DNA of 64,000 bases from Paenibacillus wulumuqiensis (GCF_000971965.1 NZ_KQ040792.1:248001-312000); one strand, 5' to 3'. Numbered from the stretch's first letter, positions 44,509-53,780 are shown. The notes: generated from the sequence alone by a model not told the origin. Made by a program: numbers and translations.

Positions 44509-44828
44509 AAGGACACCTCGGTTTCTCAAAGTCGCTTGGGCTAGGGCGCAGGCAGACCTGCTGGACTGCGCTCCGCACGAAAAGCATATTGCTTCTCAAT
44601 ACCCTGTTTGAGGCAGTGCTAACCGTTCCTGGTTGCAGATCGCTATCCGGTTGAATGAAAGAAAAAAGAGAGCCTTGCAGCTGCCTATATATACAGTTTC
44701 CTCATGGGTCAGCAGCAGTTTCGGATATGTCAAAAAAGGAATATAACTTTGTTACGTTTTGGCGCAGACAGGGTAACTTTTACTAATCAGGGCTCGTCTT
44801 ATTAGGCAGGATCAAGGAGGAATGCAAT
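44509..44828. other. Divergent intergenic region
   Basis: 320 bases between the SDR gene and the DUF4309 gene. No gene seen. GTTAC and GTAAC lie in inverted orientation around 44752-44777, just before the DUF4309 gene, but I cannot assign a promoter with confidence. Confidence 0.35.
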
Positions 44829-45416
44829 ATGCTACGTCAACCATCCATACGAAAAGGAATGCTCGCTGCGGCGATTGCCGGAGCGACCGTGCTGGGCACA
44901 GCAGGAGCCGGCTATGGTGTGCTCACACCGGTGCCTCACGCCGAAGCCGCAGAGAGCAGCTATGCGCAGAAGCTCGTGCTGAAGAACCTGAACAGCTTTT
45001 ACAAGCCTGCACTTCGGGGGCAGTTCCCCGGAGATGTAAGTTCATTTACAGTAGGCAAGACGACGAGAGATGAAGTGATCGACCGCTTCGGTGCTGCCGA
45101 AGTGCCGCGCAAGAGTGCCAGCGGATATGATCAGTACACCGCCAATATGGGGCATCCGGGATATGCTTTTCATTATCAAAATAACGTGCTGACCGAGCTG
45201 CGCTACTTTGGCACCAATGTGGAGCGCCAGACCAATATCGGCGGAATAACGATGAAGCTGCTGCGACAGCAGTGGTATGCGCCATCTTCGACGACCACGA
45301 TTGGCAGTGGAGCAGGCAAGCAGACCAAGATGACTTATATCCGTGGTGACTACAAGCTGGAGTTCATTTTCAACAGCAGCACCGATCTGGATCATATCAA
45401 TCTGGTCCGTGCCTGA
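44829..45416 (+). CDS. Secreted YjgB/DUF4309 protein
   Basis: 195 residues, AAGGAGG before ATG. Basic N-terminus and a hydrophobic stretch (about 12-32) end at an AHAEA-like cleavage site near residue 40, so it is secreted. The mature part matches DUF4309 (YjgB): FTVGKTTRDEVIDRFGAAE, then YAFHYQNNVLTELRYFGTN and KMTYIRGDYKLEFIF. Members are small extracellular proteins of Bacilli without known function, some expressed with biofilm or stress genes. It ends ahead of a terminator at 45587. Confidence 0.85.
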   Translation: MLRQPSIRKGMLAAAIAGATVLGTAGAGYGVLTPVPHAEAAESSYAQKLVLKNLNSFYKPALRGQFPGDVSSFTVGKTTRDEVIDRFGAAEVPRKSASGYDQYTANMGHPGYAFHYQNNVLTELRYFGTNVERQTNIGGITMKLLRQQWYAPSSTTTIGSGAGKQTKMTYIRGDYKLEFIFNSSTDLDHINLVRA

Positions 45417-45586
45417 TCGGCTATCTTTGGTAGAATGGCACCTTCCAGCTGTGCGGATCAGAAAGCTGCAGCATGATGGAAAGAATAAATCGGGCAAAAT
45501 AGTGGGAAATATGTTGGCAAGAACACGGAAAATATAAGCTGATACTACGAGTTGGCACTATGATGAAAAAGAAAATGGAACGACCA

Positions 45587-45624
45587 AGAGCCTGTAAGCA
45601 GAACGAATCTGCCTACAGGCTTTT
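45587..45624 (+). terminator. Intrinsic terminator of the DUF4309 gene
   Basis: AGCCTGTAAGCAGA and TCTGCCTACAGGCT (one mismatch) over a five-base loop, then TTTTCTGG. Confidence 0.85.
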
Positions 45625-45723
45625 CTGGCGCATATCAGGATAATACGTAGTCCGGTTGCCAGTGCTCCTGCACAGCTGGCAGCCGCTTCCCGGCTGTGCG
45701 TGTTGTCACCGGTTCAGATCGAT

Positions 45724-46554
45724 TTATTTGATCCCCAGCCGCATTCGGTAGCTGAACAATACGTTAATTACGCCCCCGCGGAAAAAGTCATCCGTCATCG
45801 CCTGAAAAATACCGATCTCCGATTCCAGATGCTGCGCCGCCGAACCGAGCCGAAGTGCAGCCTGAATGCCGCCCTGGCTGAGCAGCAGACCGGTATAGCG
45901 CTCCGAACTGCACGGCTCTGTATGATGGAATACAATCTCACGGGTGAAGCGGAAATGGCCGCTGTCCTGCAGCGCTTGCAGATGGGAATTCTTGTCCCGC
46001 TTGCTCGCTGCGGTGTCCGGATCGCCATGCTGCTCGATCAGCCGGTCAGACAAACGGATCAGATGCTCATATTCCCGTTCCAACTGCCAGTTAATCGTCG
46101 GCGGCCAGTCACAGTCATAGGCGGCAAAGACCCCTCCTGTGCTGAGCGCACGCGCTGCTTCCTGGAGGGTACTAACCGGCTCCATCCAGTGAAAGGACTG
46201 CGAACAGGTAATAATATCGGCTGCGCCATTGTCGACAGGCAGCTGGTTGGAATACCCCTGTTCAAAAGTAATACGGTCCGTATCTGTCTGCTGGGTTAGC
46301 TTGCGCCGGGCGACGGTGATCATATCCTCATTCGGCTCGACACCGAGCACACGTGCTGCCCGTCCCTGCCAGATCATCGTGGACAAGCCGGTGCCGCATC
46401 CCACATCGACGACCAGCCCGGGTCGCCTTTGCAAATAATTGGTCAGAAGATCCACGACCATCTGGGGAGTCTGGGGACGATGCTGGTCATACAATTCCTG
46501 AAAGCCGTTAAACCGCTCAATATTGTTCCTCGAATTATGTTCCGGGATATTCAT
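45724..46554 (-). CDS. Class I SAM-dependent methyltransferase
   Basis: 276 residues if started at the ATG at 46554, seven bases from AGGAGG; an ATG two codons earlier is too close. Core motifs: VVDVGCGTGLSTMIW (SAM), LGVEPNEDMI (ribose), and ADIITCSQSFHWMEP (motif IV). This last pattern, SQSFHWM, is common in methyltransferase type 11 proteins of the UbiE/trans-aconitate group. Target unknown. It is a single gene on the minus strand. Confidence 0.9.
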   Translation of the reverse strand: MNIPEHNSRNNIERFNGFQELYDQHRPQTPQMVVDLLTNYLQRRPGLVVDVGCGTGLSTMIWQGRAARVLGVEPNEDMITVARRKLTQQTDTDRITFEQGYSNQLPVDNGAADIITCSQSFHWMEPVSTLQEAARALSTGGVFAAYDCDWPPTINWQLEREYEHLIRLSDRLIEQHGDPDTAASKRDKNSHLQALQDSGHFRFTREIVFHHTEPCSSERYTGLLLSQGGIQAALRLGSAAQHLESEIGIFQAMTDDFFRGGVINVLFSYRMRLGIK

Positions 46555-46815
46555 AAACATTCCTCCTTCACCAAATGGCAGGTGGTGTATTCAAATTGAG
46601 ACGAGTATACCATACCTGTGTAAAGGGAACATCTGCAGATCCGGTGTACCGCCCTGAAATAATGCGCAATAAGCCGGACATATCGCTGACAACGTTTGGC
46701 CGGCGAGATGTGGAAATGCCCGTGTGATATGGAGAGGACAGCGAATACAGCCTGGCATCATCAACATGCAGCAGATTGACGTTTGTAAAATATCGGCGAT
46801 ATACTTGGACAAAGT

Positions 46816-46846
46816 CTGCTGCTGCCTGAGCGATAGGCAGCAGCAG
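46816..46846 (+). other. Perfect 12-bp inverted repeat in the leader of the cyclase-family gene
   Basis: CTGCTGCTGCCT (46816-46827), seven-base loop, AGGCAGCAGCAG (46835-46846). No T-run, so a strong RNA hairpin rather than a terminator. The rest of the 46555-46934 gap holds nothing I can support. Confidence 0.6.
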
Positions 46847-46934
46847 AAGTGGATTCCAATCTGCTTCTTCGGCAGATCGATAGGCATGACGGTGTCAATG
46901 ACAGCATCCCGAAATCAGGAAAGAGGTGACGGTA

Positions 46935-47672
46935 ATGTCCAACGAATTACTGCAAGCATTCCAACTGATCAAAAGCAAAACATGGGTGGATTTGACTCAT
47001 ACCTTTGGCCCGGATTCACCGCACTTCGCTGCCTTTCCAGCGGCAGAGTTCCGAACGATGTTCGATCACAATGATGGATTTTTCGCCCAGCAGTTCAGCT
47101 TTGCCGGACAATACGGGACGCATTTGGATGCACCGATTCATTTTGTCCGGGATGCCCGTTACCTGGAGGAGCTGGATCTCAAGGAGCTGGTCCTGCCGCT
47201 GGTCGTTATCGACAAATCGGCCGAAGCGGCGGCGGATGCGGATTACAGGCTGACTGCTGCAGATATTGAATCGTTTGAACATGAGCATGGACGGATTGAA
47301 CCCGGCAGCTTTGTGGCACTGCGTACCGATTGGAGCAAGCGCTGGCCGAGCCAGGAGCGATTTGAAAACAAGGATGAGCAGGGCAACAACCATGCGCCCG
47401 GCTGGTCGATGGAAGCATTGCAGCTGTTATTTGAGCAGCGCCAGATTAAGGCAGTCGGTCACGAGACATTTGATACCGATGCCGCTACCGATTATACCCA
47501 CAATGGTGCGCTGCTCGGAGAGTATTATGTGCTCGATCAGGATACATATCAGGTAGAACTGCTGAAAAATCTGGATCTAGTTCCACCCAAAGGTGCAGTA
47601 ATTTTTAACATCGTACCCAAAGCTGAAAAAGCTTCCGGATTCCCGGTGCGTTCGTTTGCTATTTTGCCATAA
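46935..47672 (+). CDS. Cyclase-family (kynurenine formamidase-like) hydrolase
   Basis: 245 residues from the ATG at 46935 after AGAGGTG. The metal-binding family motif H-x-G-T-H-x-D-x-P is present as QYGTHLDAPIHF, preceded by WVDLTHTFGPDSPHF and followed by the C-terminal GHETFDTDAATDYTHNGALL. Such manganese/zinc hydrolases act on formamides and on cyclic amides or isatin; kynurenine formamidase is one example. No other kynurenine-pathway gene is nearby, so the substrate is open. Confidence 0.87.
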   Translation: MSNELLQAFQLIKSKTWVDLTHTFGPDSPHFAAFPAAEFRTMFDHNDGFFAQQFSFAGQYGTHLDAPIHFVRDARYLEELDLKELVLPLVVIDKSAEAAADADYRLTAADIESFEHEHGRIEPGSFVALRTDWSKRWPSQERFENKDEQGNNHAPGWSMEALQLLFEQRQIKAVGHETFDTDAATDYTHNGALLGEYYVLDQDTYQVELLKNLDLVPPKGAVIFNIVPKAEKASGFPVRSFAILP

Positions 47673-47883
47673 GAAATTGTATGAATATACACTATTTTTG
47701 CATAAGGGATGGTCTGAATACCGACGACCATGATGCATAAAATAGCTGCGAGGCGGATAGAAACTATACGGAAAAACCAGGCAGCTATCAAGTTATTGGA
47801 TTTAGCTATTTTCGCTGCTCTGTAAAAAGTGATATGATTTAATGAAACCAATCCCAAGTAACGCCTGTTAAGGAGACATGACC

Positions 47884-48954
47884 ATGACGATCGATATCAA
47901 AATCGAAAAGACAACAAGCCCGAAAGCCAAACCTGCAACAGAAGGTCTGGTATTCGGTAGTAAATTTACAGATCATATGTTCATTCTGGATTATGATCAT
48001 GGACAAGGATGGCACGATCCGCGCATCGTTCCTTATCAAAATATCAGCATGGACCCGGCAGCCAAAGTATTCCACTACGGCCAGACGATCTTTGAAGGTC
48101 TGAAAGCGTACCTGACCGAAGACGGACGCGTCCTCATGTTCCGCCCGACCAAAAATATCGAGCGTCTGAACCTGTCCAATGAGCGTCTGAGCATTCCCGA
48201 GATCGATCCGGAAATCGCTCTCGAAGCACTGCGTCAGCTGGTTCTGATCGACAAGGACTGGATTCCGGAAGGCGAAGGCACTTCCCTGTATATCCGTCCG
48301 TTTGTCATTGCTACAGAAGCGGCACTTGGTGTAGCGCCATCCCATCAGTACAAATTTATGATCATCCTGTCCCCGGTTGCCGCCTATTACGCCGAAGGCA
48401 TCAACCCGGTCAAAATCTATGTGGAATCCAAGTACGTACGTGCGGTTCCCGGCGGCGTCGGCATGGCCAAAACAGCCGGCAACTACGCAGCGGGTCTCAA
48501 AGCACAGGAAGGCGCAACCGAGCTGGGTTATTCCCAGGTCATGTGGCTGGACGGTGTACACCGCAAATATATCGAGGAAGTCGGCAGCATGAACGTCTTC
48601 TTCAAAATCGACGGCACCGTGGTAACTCCGGCGCTGAACGGCAGCATCCTGCACGGCATTACCCGCGATTCGATCATCCAGCTGCTCAAGCACTGGAATA
48701 TTCCGGTTGAAGAGCGCCTGCTGTCCATCGACGAGCTGGAAGAAGCTTCCCGTTCCGGCAAATTGGAAGAAGCGTTCGGTACAGGTACCGCAGCGGTTAT
48801 CTCTCCGATCGGTGAACTGAATTGGCAGGGCGAGAAACTGATCATCAACGAAGGTAAAACCGGCGAACTGTCGGCCAAGCTGTACGAGACACTGACCGGC
48901 ATCCAGAAAGGCGCAGTCGAAGATCCATTTGGCTGGACGCTGGAAGTAAAATAA
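47884..48954 (+). CDS. ilvE: Branched-chain amino acid aminotransferase
   Basis: 356 residues from the ATG at 47884, eight bases after AAGGAG; an ATG at 47878 is too near the site. Fold-type IV PLP enzyme that interconverts Leu, Ile and Val with their 2-keto acids. The PLP lysine lies in GMAKTAGNYAAGLKAQ; the substrate loop is VMWLDGVHRKYIEEVGSMN; FGTGTAAVISPIG binds the cofactor phosphate. The length fits the longer Bacillus-type (YbgE/YwaA) group. No T-box leader is visible upstream. A strong terminator follows. Confidence 0.95.
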   Translation: MTIDIKIEKTTSPKAKPATEGLVFGSKFTDHMFILDYDHGQGWHDPRIVPYQNISMDPAAKVFHYGQTIFEGLKAYLTEDGRVLMFRPTKNIERLNLSNERLSIPEIDPEIALEALRQLVLIDKDWIPEGEGTSLYIRPFVIATEAALGVAPSHQYKFMIILSPVAAYYAEGINPVKIYVESKYVRAVPGGVGMAKTAGNYAAGLKAQEGATELGYSQVMWLDGVHRKYIEEVGSMNVFFKIDGTVVTPALNGSILHGITRDSIIQLLKHWNIPVEERLLSIDELEEASRSGKLEEAFGTGTAAVISPIGELNWQGEKLIINEGKTGELSAKLYETLTGIQKGAVEDPFGWTLEVK

Positions 48955-48981
48955 CACCTGCAAATCATAAAGTGAATAGTC

Positions 48982-49029
48982 AAAGAGCTGTGCACTCCAC
49001 ATCATCGTGGAATGCACAGCTCTTTTTTT
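48982..49029 (+). terminator. Intrinsic terminator of ilvE
   Basis: AAAGAGCTGTGCA and TGCACAGCTCTTT form the base of a long stem that continues as TCCAC/GTGGA across one mismatch, followed by TTTTTTT. Confidence 0.92.
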
Positions 49030-49203
49030 ATGATTAACGATCTGCCAAGGCAGAGTCGGCAAAAGAATACATAGAAGCGAAAGGGGAGAAGGGAAGGCGA
49101 AGCATGATGCTGCCAAAAAGATAAGGACGCTCCGAACATCAAAAGGCTGGCCGGGATCATCAGGCTGTATTGTTCATATGGAAGATTTCCAGGTCTCGTC
49201 TTG

Positions 49204-49695
49204 TTATGCCTTGGTGATCTTGTTCTGGAGCACCAGTGTCTGCAGTTCATTGGCCTTGATCGCCAGGCCCATATAGTAGGCATCCCGGTCTTTGACTTTG
49301 CCTTCCATCATCAGGATGTTCAGTTCCTGGGTCTTCATATTCAGATCGATAATCAGCTGTTCAATATCCTTGATCAGCATTATATGGGGTTCCTGCTCTA
49401 CACGTGGAATCGGTATGTTTATTTCCCGGCTGGAGGAAGAGGGTGTTGGCGCCTGATTGTGCAGCTGATTCTCAGCCAGATCGTAGTAAGCGGCTGTGCC
49501 TTCCTTGATCTTTACGATACGAGGTTCACGGTCTGCAATTGTGCGCAGTGCACCAATGATCGATCCTTCACTATAATTCTTCGGCAGCTGTTCCAGATAT
49601 TTGCGGATCACTGCGAACCCGGTTTTGCCTTCTTTTTGCAAATATTGAAGCACGTGATTACGTATACTCTCAGCGTTAGAATTTTTCTGATACAT
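49204..49695 (-). CDS. Winged-helix-like DNA-binding protein with C-terminal coiled coil
   Basis: 163 residues from the ATG at 49695 (TGGGGGC site upstream). Residues 5-75 look like a winged helix: SIRNHVLQYLQKEG, VIRKYLEQLPKNYSEGSIIG, ALRTIADREPRIVKIKEGTA as wing. A Ser/Pro linker (about 85-100) leads to a heptad-like helix (HIMLIKDIEQLIIDLNMKT onwards), probably for oligomerisation. I recognise no named family. The upstream region, shared with a divergent membrane-protein gene, is packed with AGTATTAATACT and AGTATCAA elements, the obvious candidates for its binding sites. Confidence 0.7.
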   Translation of the reverse strand: MYQKNSNAESIRNHVLQYLQKEGKTGFAVIRKYLEQLPKNYSEGSIIGALRTIADREPRIVKIKEGTAAYYDLAENQLHNQAPTPSSSSREINIPIPRVEQEPHIMLIKDIEQLIIDLNMKTQELNILMMEGKVKDRDAYYMGLAIKANELQTLVLQNKITKA

Positions 49696-49754
49696 AGCGA
49701 AGCCCCCAGGGAGAAGTCGGATGTTAAAAATCATTCTTTTTGATATATTAACAT

Positions 49755-49977
49755 AGTATTAATACTGTATCAAGTAGTATTAACACATAGTATCAAAAGT
49801 ATTAATACTGTCATGAAGTATCAAAAAAGATGATATAAAAAGAAAAATAATACTCATTAAAATGCTGGAAAACCCTGCTGTTAAAGGGTTTTTAACAGGT
49901 TGTGGTATGGTGGTTGTTCAGGCACAGTATCAAGAATATCAGTATCAAATGGCTAATAGTTAGATAGGCTTGATACT
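49755..49977. repeat. Cluster of AGTATTAATACT / AGTATCAA elements
   Basis: The 12-bp palindrome AGTATTAATACT occurs at 49755-49766 and 49798-49809. Related octamers occur at 49766 (TGTATCAA), 49776 (AGTATTAA), 49789, 49817, 49926 and 49941 (AGTATCAA) and inverted at 49970-49977 (TTGATACT). In the first 70 bases the elements start 9 to 19 bases apart, near helical-turn spacing. This looks like a multi-site operator or nucleoprotein array between the divergent genes at 49204-49695 and 50028-50678. Confidence 0.8.
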
Positions 49978-50027
49978 GGCAGTAGCAAAACATATGATAT
50001 AGATATCACTTATGAAGGGAGGCGCTT

Positions 50028-50678
50028 ATGCAGAAGGTGTTGAAGATGTTGTATGGTATGGTCATTGCTGCAGGCATTGTTGCGCTATTGTGGATGGTGC
50101 TGGGAGCAACAGCTGCTTTTCAAGGGGCAGTGGATCTGGTGGAGACCATCATACTGGTAGGAGTCGGGATTCCTCTGACAGGACTGATTATTATAGCTCT
50201 GTATGATTTGCTCAAAATAATAGTGTTTGTAGACCGGCTCCGTACGATAGTTCCGGTAATGATATCAGTCGGGATATTGCTGTTTTCTTTTGTTGGATAT
50301 ATCAGTACAAGTACAGTAGGGTGGCTAACAGAGAAGGTCAGTGCAGATGAGACAAGGATAACCGCTGATGGAAAGTATGAATATCATCTGGAGATTGTGA
50401 ATGGTACACAGCGCAATTCCTCTGAACGGATTTATCTCAAAAATAGGGCAACCGGTGAAGAACAGACGATTAAGGTGCCGATCGGGATGGGCTCCGCCTA
50501 TTCGGTTGCATATACCGCAGGAGAAGAAATAGGCTGGATTACGATGAAGTCGACAGACCAGAGCAATCAATACATAGTAAGCACAACAGACCAGATCATG
50601 CCATCCAGAGAAGATCCTTTGAAACCGATACATTTCCTGGTGGATGTGGAACAGGGCACGGCTATTGAAATGAATTGA
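50028..50678 (+). CDS. Membrane protein of unknown function
   Basis: 216 residues, GGGAGG before ATG. Three predicted transmembrane helices (about residues 8-30, 38-62 and 74-96) and a soluble C-terminal domain of about 115 residues, likely outside (DGKYEYHLEIVNGTQRNSSE, IGMGSAYSVAYTAGEEIGW). I know no family. It is divergent from the winged-helix-like gene and downstream of the repeat cluster, so it is the natural target of that regulator. Confidence 0.7.
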   Translation: MQKVLKMLYGMVIAAGIVALLWMVLGATAAFQGAVDLVETIILVGVGIPLTGLIIIALYDLLKIIVFVDRLRTIVPVMISVGILLFSFVGYISTSTVGWLTEKVSADETRITADGKYEYHLEIVNGTQRNSSERIYLKNRATGEEQTIKVPIGMGSAYSVAYTAGEEIGWITMKSTDQSNQYIVSTTDQIMPSREDPLKPIHFLVDVEQGTAIEMN

Positions 50679-50908
50679 TAGAGACTCCGTTTCTCTTCAT
50701 GAGATTCGGAGTTCTTTTTGGCGTCTGCAACTATCATCCATCTCACTGATTTCTTACTCGTTTTATAAAGGCTCCTGTCATGCGTTCATCATCCAGATGG
50801 ATATATCCTCACCTTAAATAGTTATGGAAAATTTACAAATAAATGTATTAAATTCGGCTGACACGGCAGTATAATGAGTTGAATCTTCAACTATAAAGGA
50901 GGGTATTC

Positions 50909-52222
50909 ATGAACTGGCGTGTGATGTGTGCTGCTTTGTGCATGGTTTGTGTGATGGCATGGTGTGTACCGGCTTTACCGGTGCAGGCAGAGGAGCAGGA
51001 GTTTAACCGGATCGATGTACCGAGTGGGAGTCTGATTACCGCCCATACTTCGCACCGGAGCAACATACCGGAGCGGGTGGCAGACGGGGATCTGAAAACA
51101 GCCTGGAATGCAGGCAGAAACAGCGGGGTCATCAGCGTCGTATTCAATCAGAGTGTGAAGATGAATGGGATTGAGATCGCGGCTGCCGCCTCACCTACCA
51201 GCACGGAAAAGTACCTGATCTACGGTCTCGAGGGAGACCGCTGGAAAGAGATTGGCCGCGCATCACGCACGATCGAACACCGGGAAGATGGAACGGTCAC
51301 GATGCTGGACAGAATTCCGGTAACAGAAGGCAACTACAGTGGAGTACTCATTTCCATCGATTCCAGCGCTTCCTGGGTATCGATCAACGAGCTGTATCTG
51401 ACGACAGGAACGTTCAAGACATTCGAGAATGCGACCGTCTCCCAGTTGAGCGGAGCGGCGCTGCTGACATGGGAGCACCTCGGGTATGGAGAGACGCTTA
51501 TATATTACGGCACCAAGCCTGGGTCCTACACGAATAAGGTCGTCGCCTCCTGGCGAGGTCATCTTGGTACGAGAATCTACAATCTGACCAATGACCAGCC
51601 CTATTATTTTAAAATAGCGGTAAACATCAATGGCACCATCTATTACTCCCCGGAGCTGACGACCGTACCCAAGTCCCGCCTCATTCCCAGGACCATACCG
51701 GATGGCGTGGGCGCCTATACAGGTCCGTATTACAAGGATCTGAATCTCACCCCGGGTGCTGCACTGGATAGTGACATCTACTCATCTTGGTATTACACCA
51801 ACCCCAACTATCCGCCAAATGACGATGGTACTCTCGAGATTTCTCTTAACCGAAGTGACTTTTTTGTGGATACGATGCAGCTGATCACCCAGTTCTCCCC
51901 GGTAGCCCGCGATCGATCCGATGTCCGTGAGGACGAGTATATTATCAGAGGATGGAGTGGCTGGGAGCATGGATGGGAAGACATCGGTTATTACAAAGCA
52001 ACCGTCCATGCACCAGGCGGAGACGGTATCGTGGTATTGGAGCCGATCGCCATCAAACCGGGTTATTACAAATATATCGAGATTGAAGTGCATACGACAG
52101 GCACGTACGTCAGTATTAATGAAGTATCCCTCAGCGGTGATCCGAGGACTTCGGTGACGGACAGCGTGTACGGTGACCTGGCCAGTCGTGTAACCGGAGA
52201 TGTATATGGTGTGTCCAAATGA
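50909..52222 (+). CDS. Secreted discoidin - fibronectin III - discoidin protein
   Basis: 437 residues, AAGGAGGG before ATG. Signal peptide ends near ALPVQAEE (residue 27-29). Residues about 35-165 are an F5/8 type C (discoidin) domain: ERVADGDLKTAWNAGRNSG, KYLIYGLEGDRWKEIGRAS and SWVSINELYL. Residues about 170-250 resemble a fibronectin type III domain (SGAALLTWEHLGYGETLIYY, YFKIAVNINGTIYYSPE). Residues about 255-420 form a second, divergent discoidin domain ending with TYVSINEVSLSGD. No catalytic module or cell-wall anchor is present, so it is probably a carbohydrate- or surface-binding protein. Stand-alone in its own transcript. Confidence 0.82.
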   Translation: MNWRVMCAALCMVCVMAWCVPALPVQAEEQEFNRIDVPSGSLITAHTSHRSNIPERVADGDLKTAWNAGRNSGVISVVFNQSVKMNGIEIAAAASPTSTEKYLIYGLEGDRWKEIGRASRTIEHREDGTVTMLDRIPVTEGNYSGVLISIDSSASWVSINELYLTTGTFKTFENATVSQLSGAALLTWEHLGYGETLIYYGTKPGSYTNKVVASWRGHLGTRIYNLTNDQPYYFKIAVNINGTIYYSPELTTVPKSRLIPRTIPDGVGAYTGPYYKDLNLTPGAALDSDIYSSWYYTNPNYPPNDDGTLEISLNRSDFFVDTMQLITQFSPVARDRSDVREDEYIIRGWSGWEHGWEDIGYYKATVHAPGGDGIVVLEPIAIKPGYYKYIEIEVHTTGTYVSINEVSLSGDPRTSVTDSVYGDLASRVTGDVYGVSK

Positions 52223-52277
52223 GTGATAGGCAGCAATAAGGCAGCATCTTCACTCATATTGCAGGAAGAACAACAGC

Positions 52278-52320
52278 AAGCCGGAGCTGGCAGTTACATC
52301 TGCTGGCTTCGGCTTCTTTT
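52278..52320 (+). terminator. Intrinsic terminator of the discoidin gene
   Basis: AAGCCGGAGCTGGCAG pairs over all 16 positions (some G-T) with CTGCTGGCTTCGGCTT, then CTTTT. Confidence 0.82.
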
Positions 52321-52342
52321 ATGCTGAAATCTGCTTAATTAT

Positions 52343-53596
52343 TCAACTCCTGGAAAGGAAGGTATAGTGCAGAGCAGCGTTGAGTACAGGATCGTTCCCC
52401 TGCTGCATATCCTCAATCGTATACTGTACCGGAATATCGGGCTTCAATACGGAATAGGCGGCACGCCGGAACTCCTGTGTGCAGTAATACACGGTGATCT
52501 GGCTGTTGGGCAGGGTAAAAGGCAATATATCTCCAGGTGAATTAGGGCTGCCCATAGCCGGTTCTCCCATTGTGACAGCATGAAGTTCGTCATGCAGTGT
52601 GACGGCGTGCAGCAGAGCGGATGAGGCAGTCTGGCGATCGACCAGAACGATTACCCGATGATGGAGCTGCGGAATGCTCTGCAGGGTGGCGAACAAAGGA
52701 TTAAACAGGCTTTCATCTCCGCCGGAATTGCCTCTTAGATCGATTATCAGTCTATTGACATCCAGATTGTGAATACTGTCCTGCATGTCAAGCATCAGCT
52801 GATTTACAGGATAATTCAGGTCTTCTGTGCAGGTGTTGTAATCCAGATAAAGGGCATGTTTCCCGGCAAATGAAGCAAGGCTGTAATTGGGAGATTTTTT
52901 CTCCGGTAAGACAGAGGTTGATTGTGCAGCCGGCTCCAGATTACGGGCAGCAGCGGATACCGGTATGGGGCGAACGGTAAGGGGAATCCTGGAGCCGTTC
53001 ACACCGGAAAAGGTGAGCGAAATTGCAGACCCATCGTCGATCCACTGCAAGCCGTGCAGAATATCCGGTATTAGTATGTACAAAGGAATAAGCGCTCGTA
53101 AATCCTGCTCCTGATCATGGGGGATAACCGTCCGCAGCTGTCTGATTAAGGGAGCCAACGGGCGACCATTGATCTCAATTAACTCCCTGTACATGACCTG
53201 CCGATAGGGAGCAGAAGCGGCTGTAACATACAGTTTTTCATTTTGCCAGTATAGACGGAAGGGCAGTATGGTTGTCTGACTGAAACCCATTGAGTTATGC
53301 AGATGGCCTACCTCTGTCAGCGTCTGCAGAAGACTGACTTTTACCCGATCATTATCGGGATAATAGTAAGGCAGTCGCTTCATCAGCGCATCGATTCGCC
53401 GATCGAATAGATCTGCTTGATCGGGATGATGATTTAGGTGGATATCTTTATGGACATACTGCTCCCGCAGTGTGGTCAGGTCTTCTTTCCAACGCTGCTG
53501 CCAGTGCAGGTAAGGTATCAGAATGGTGATAAGTACGAGAGTGAGCAAAAGCAGCAGCAATCTGAAAAATCCGGGTTTGATGGTTGGCAGCTTCAT
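52343..53596 (-). CDS. S41-like (tail-specific/CtpA-type) protease, membrane-anchored
   Basis: 417 residues. One N-terminal transmembrane helix (about 10-30) and an extracytoplasmic domain. The S41 core is in the C-terminal half: NRLIIDLRGNSGGDESLFNP, then IVLVDRQTASSALLHAVTL, where the Ser of TASS is in the catalytic position, followed by MGEPAMGSPNSPGDILPFTL. The usual PDZ domain is not evident. Homologues in Bacilli without PDZ may be inactive or act as peptide-processing enzymes. Lys of the Ser/Lys dyad is not obvious in the expected place, so activity is uncertain. Alone on the minus strand. Confidence 0.75.
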   Translation of the reverse strand: MKLPTIKPGFFRLLLLLLTLVLITILIPYLHWQQRWKEDLTTLREQYVHKDIHLNHHPDQADLFDRRIDALMKRLPYYYPDNDRVKVSLLQTLTEVGHLHNSMGFSQTTILPFRLYWQNEKLYVTAASAPYRQVMYRELIEINGRPLAPLIRQLRTVIPHDQEQDLRALIPLYILIPDILHGLQWIDDGSAISLTFSGVNGSRIPLTVRPIPVSAAARNLEPAAQSTSVLPEKKSPNYSLASFAGKHALYLDYNTCTEDLNYPVNQLMLDMQDSIHNLDVNRLIIDLRGNSGGDESLFNPLFATLQSIPQLHHRVIVLVDRQTASSALLHAVTLHDELHAVTMGEPAMGSPNSPGDILPFTLPNSQITVYYCTQEFRRAAYSVLKPDIPVQYTIEDMQQGNDPVLNAALHYTFLSRS

Positions 53597-53780
53597 GTCT
53601 ATTCTCCTTATTCATTTTTCACTACTATATGTCCCAATCCCATATTAAACCTATGCATTTTGGTACACTGCAGCTCAAGCGGATCAGCTGGGAGTTCGCC
53701 GTTTCCGGACTTTTGTTATATAAATGAAACAAGATTATGTACTATCTGTATAAACATTTGGTGTAAATATCATGGATCAA

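Noticed and set aside
47673-47883. T-box leader before ilvE
   Set aside because: No AGGGTGGNACCGCG-like T-box sequence and no antiterminator found.
47839-49116. 425-codon minus-strand frame opposite ilvE
   Set aside because: Shadow of ilvE, running through its terminator.
49755-49977. Could the AGTATCAA cluster be a CRISPR array?
   Set aside because: Units are only 8-12 bases, spacing is irregular and there are no spacers of uniform length or cas genes.
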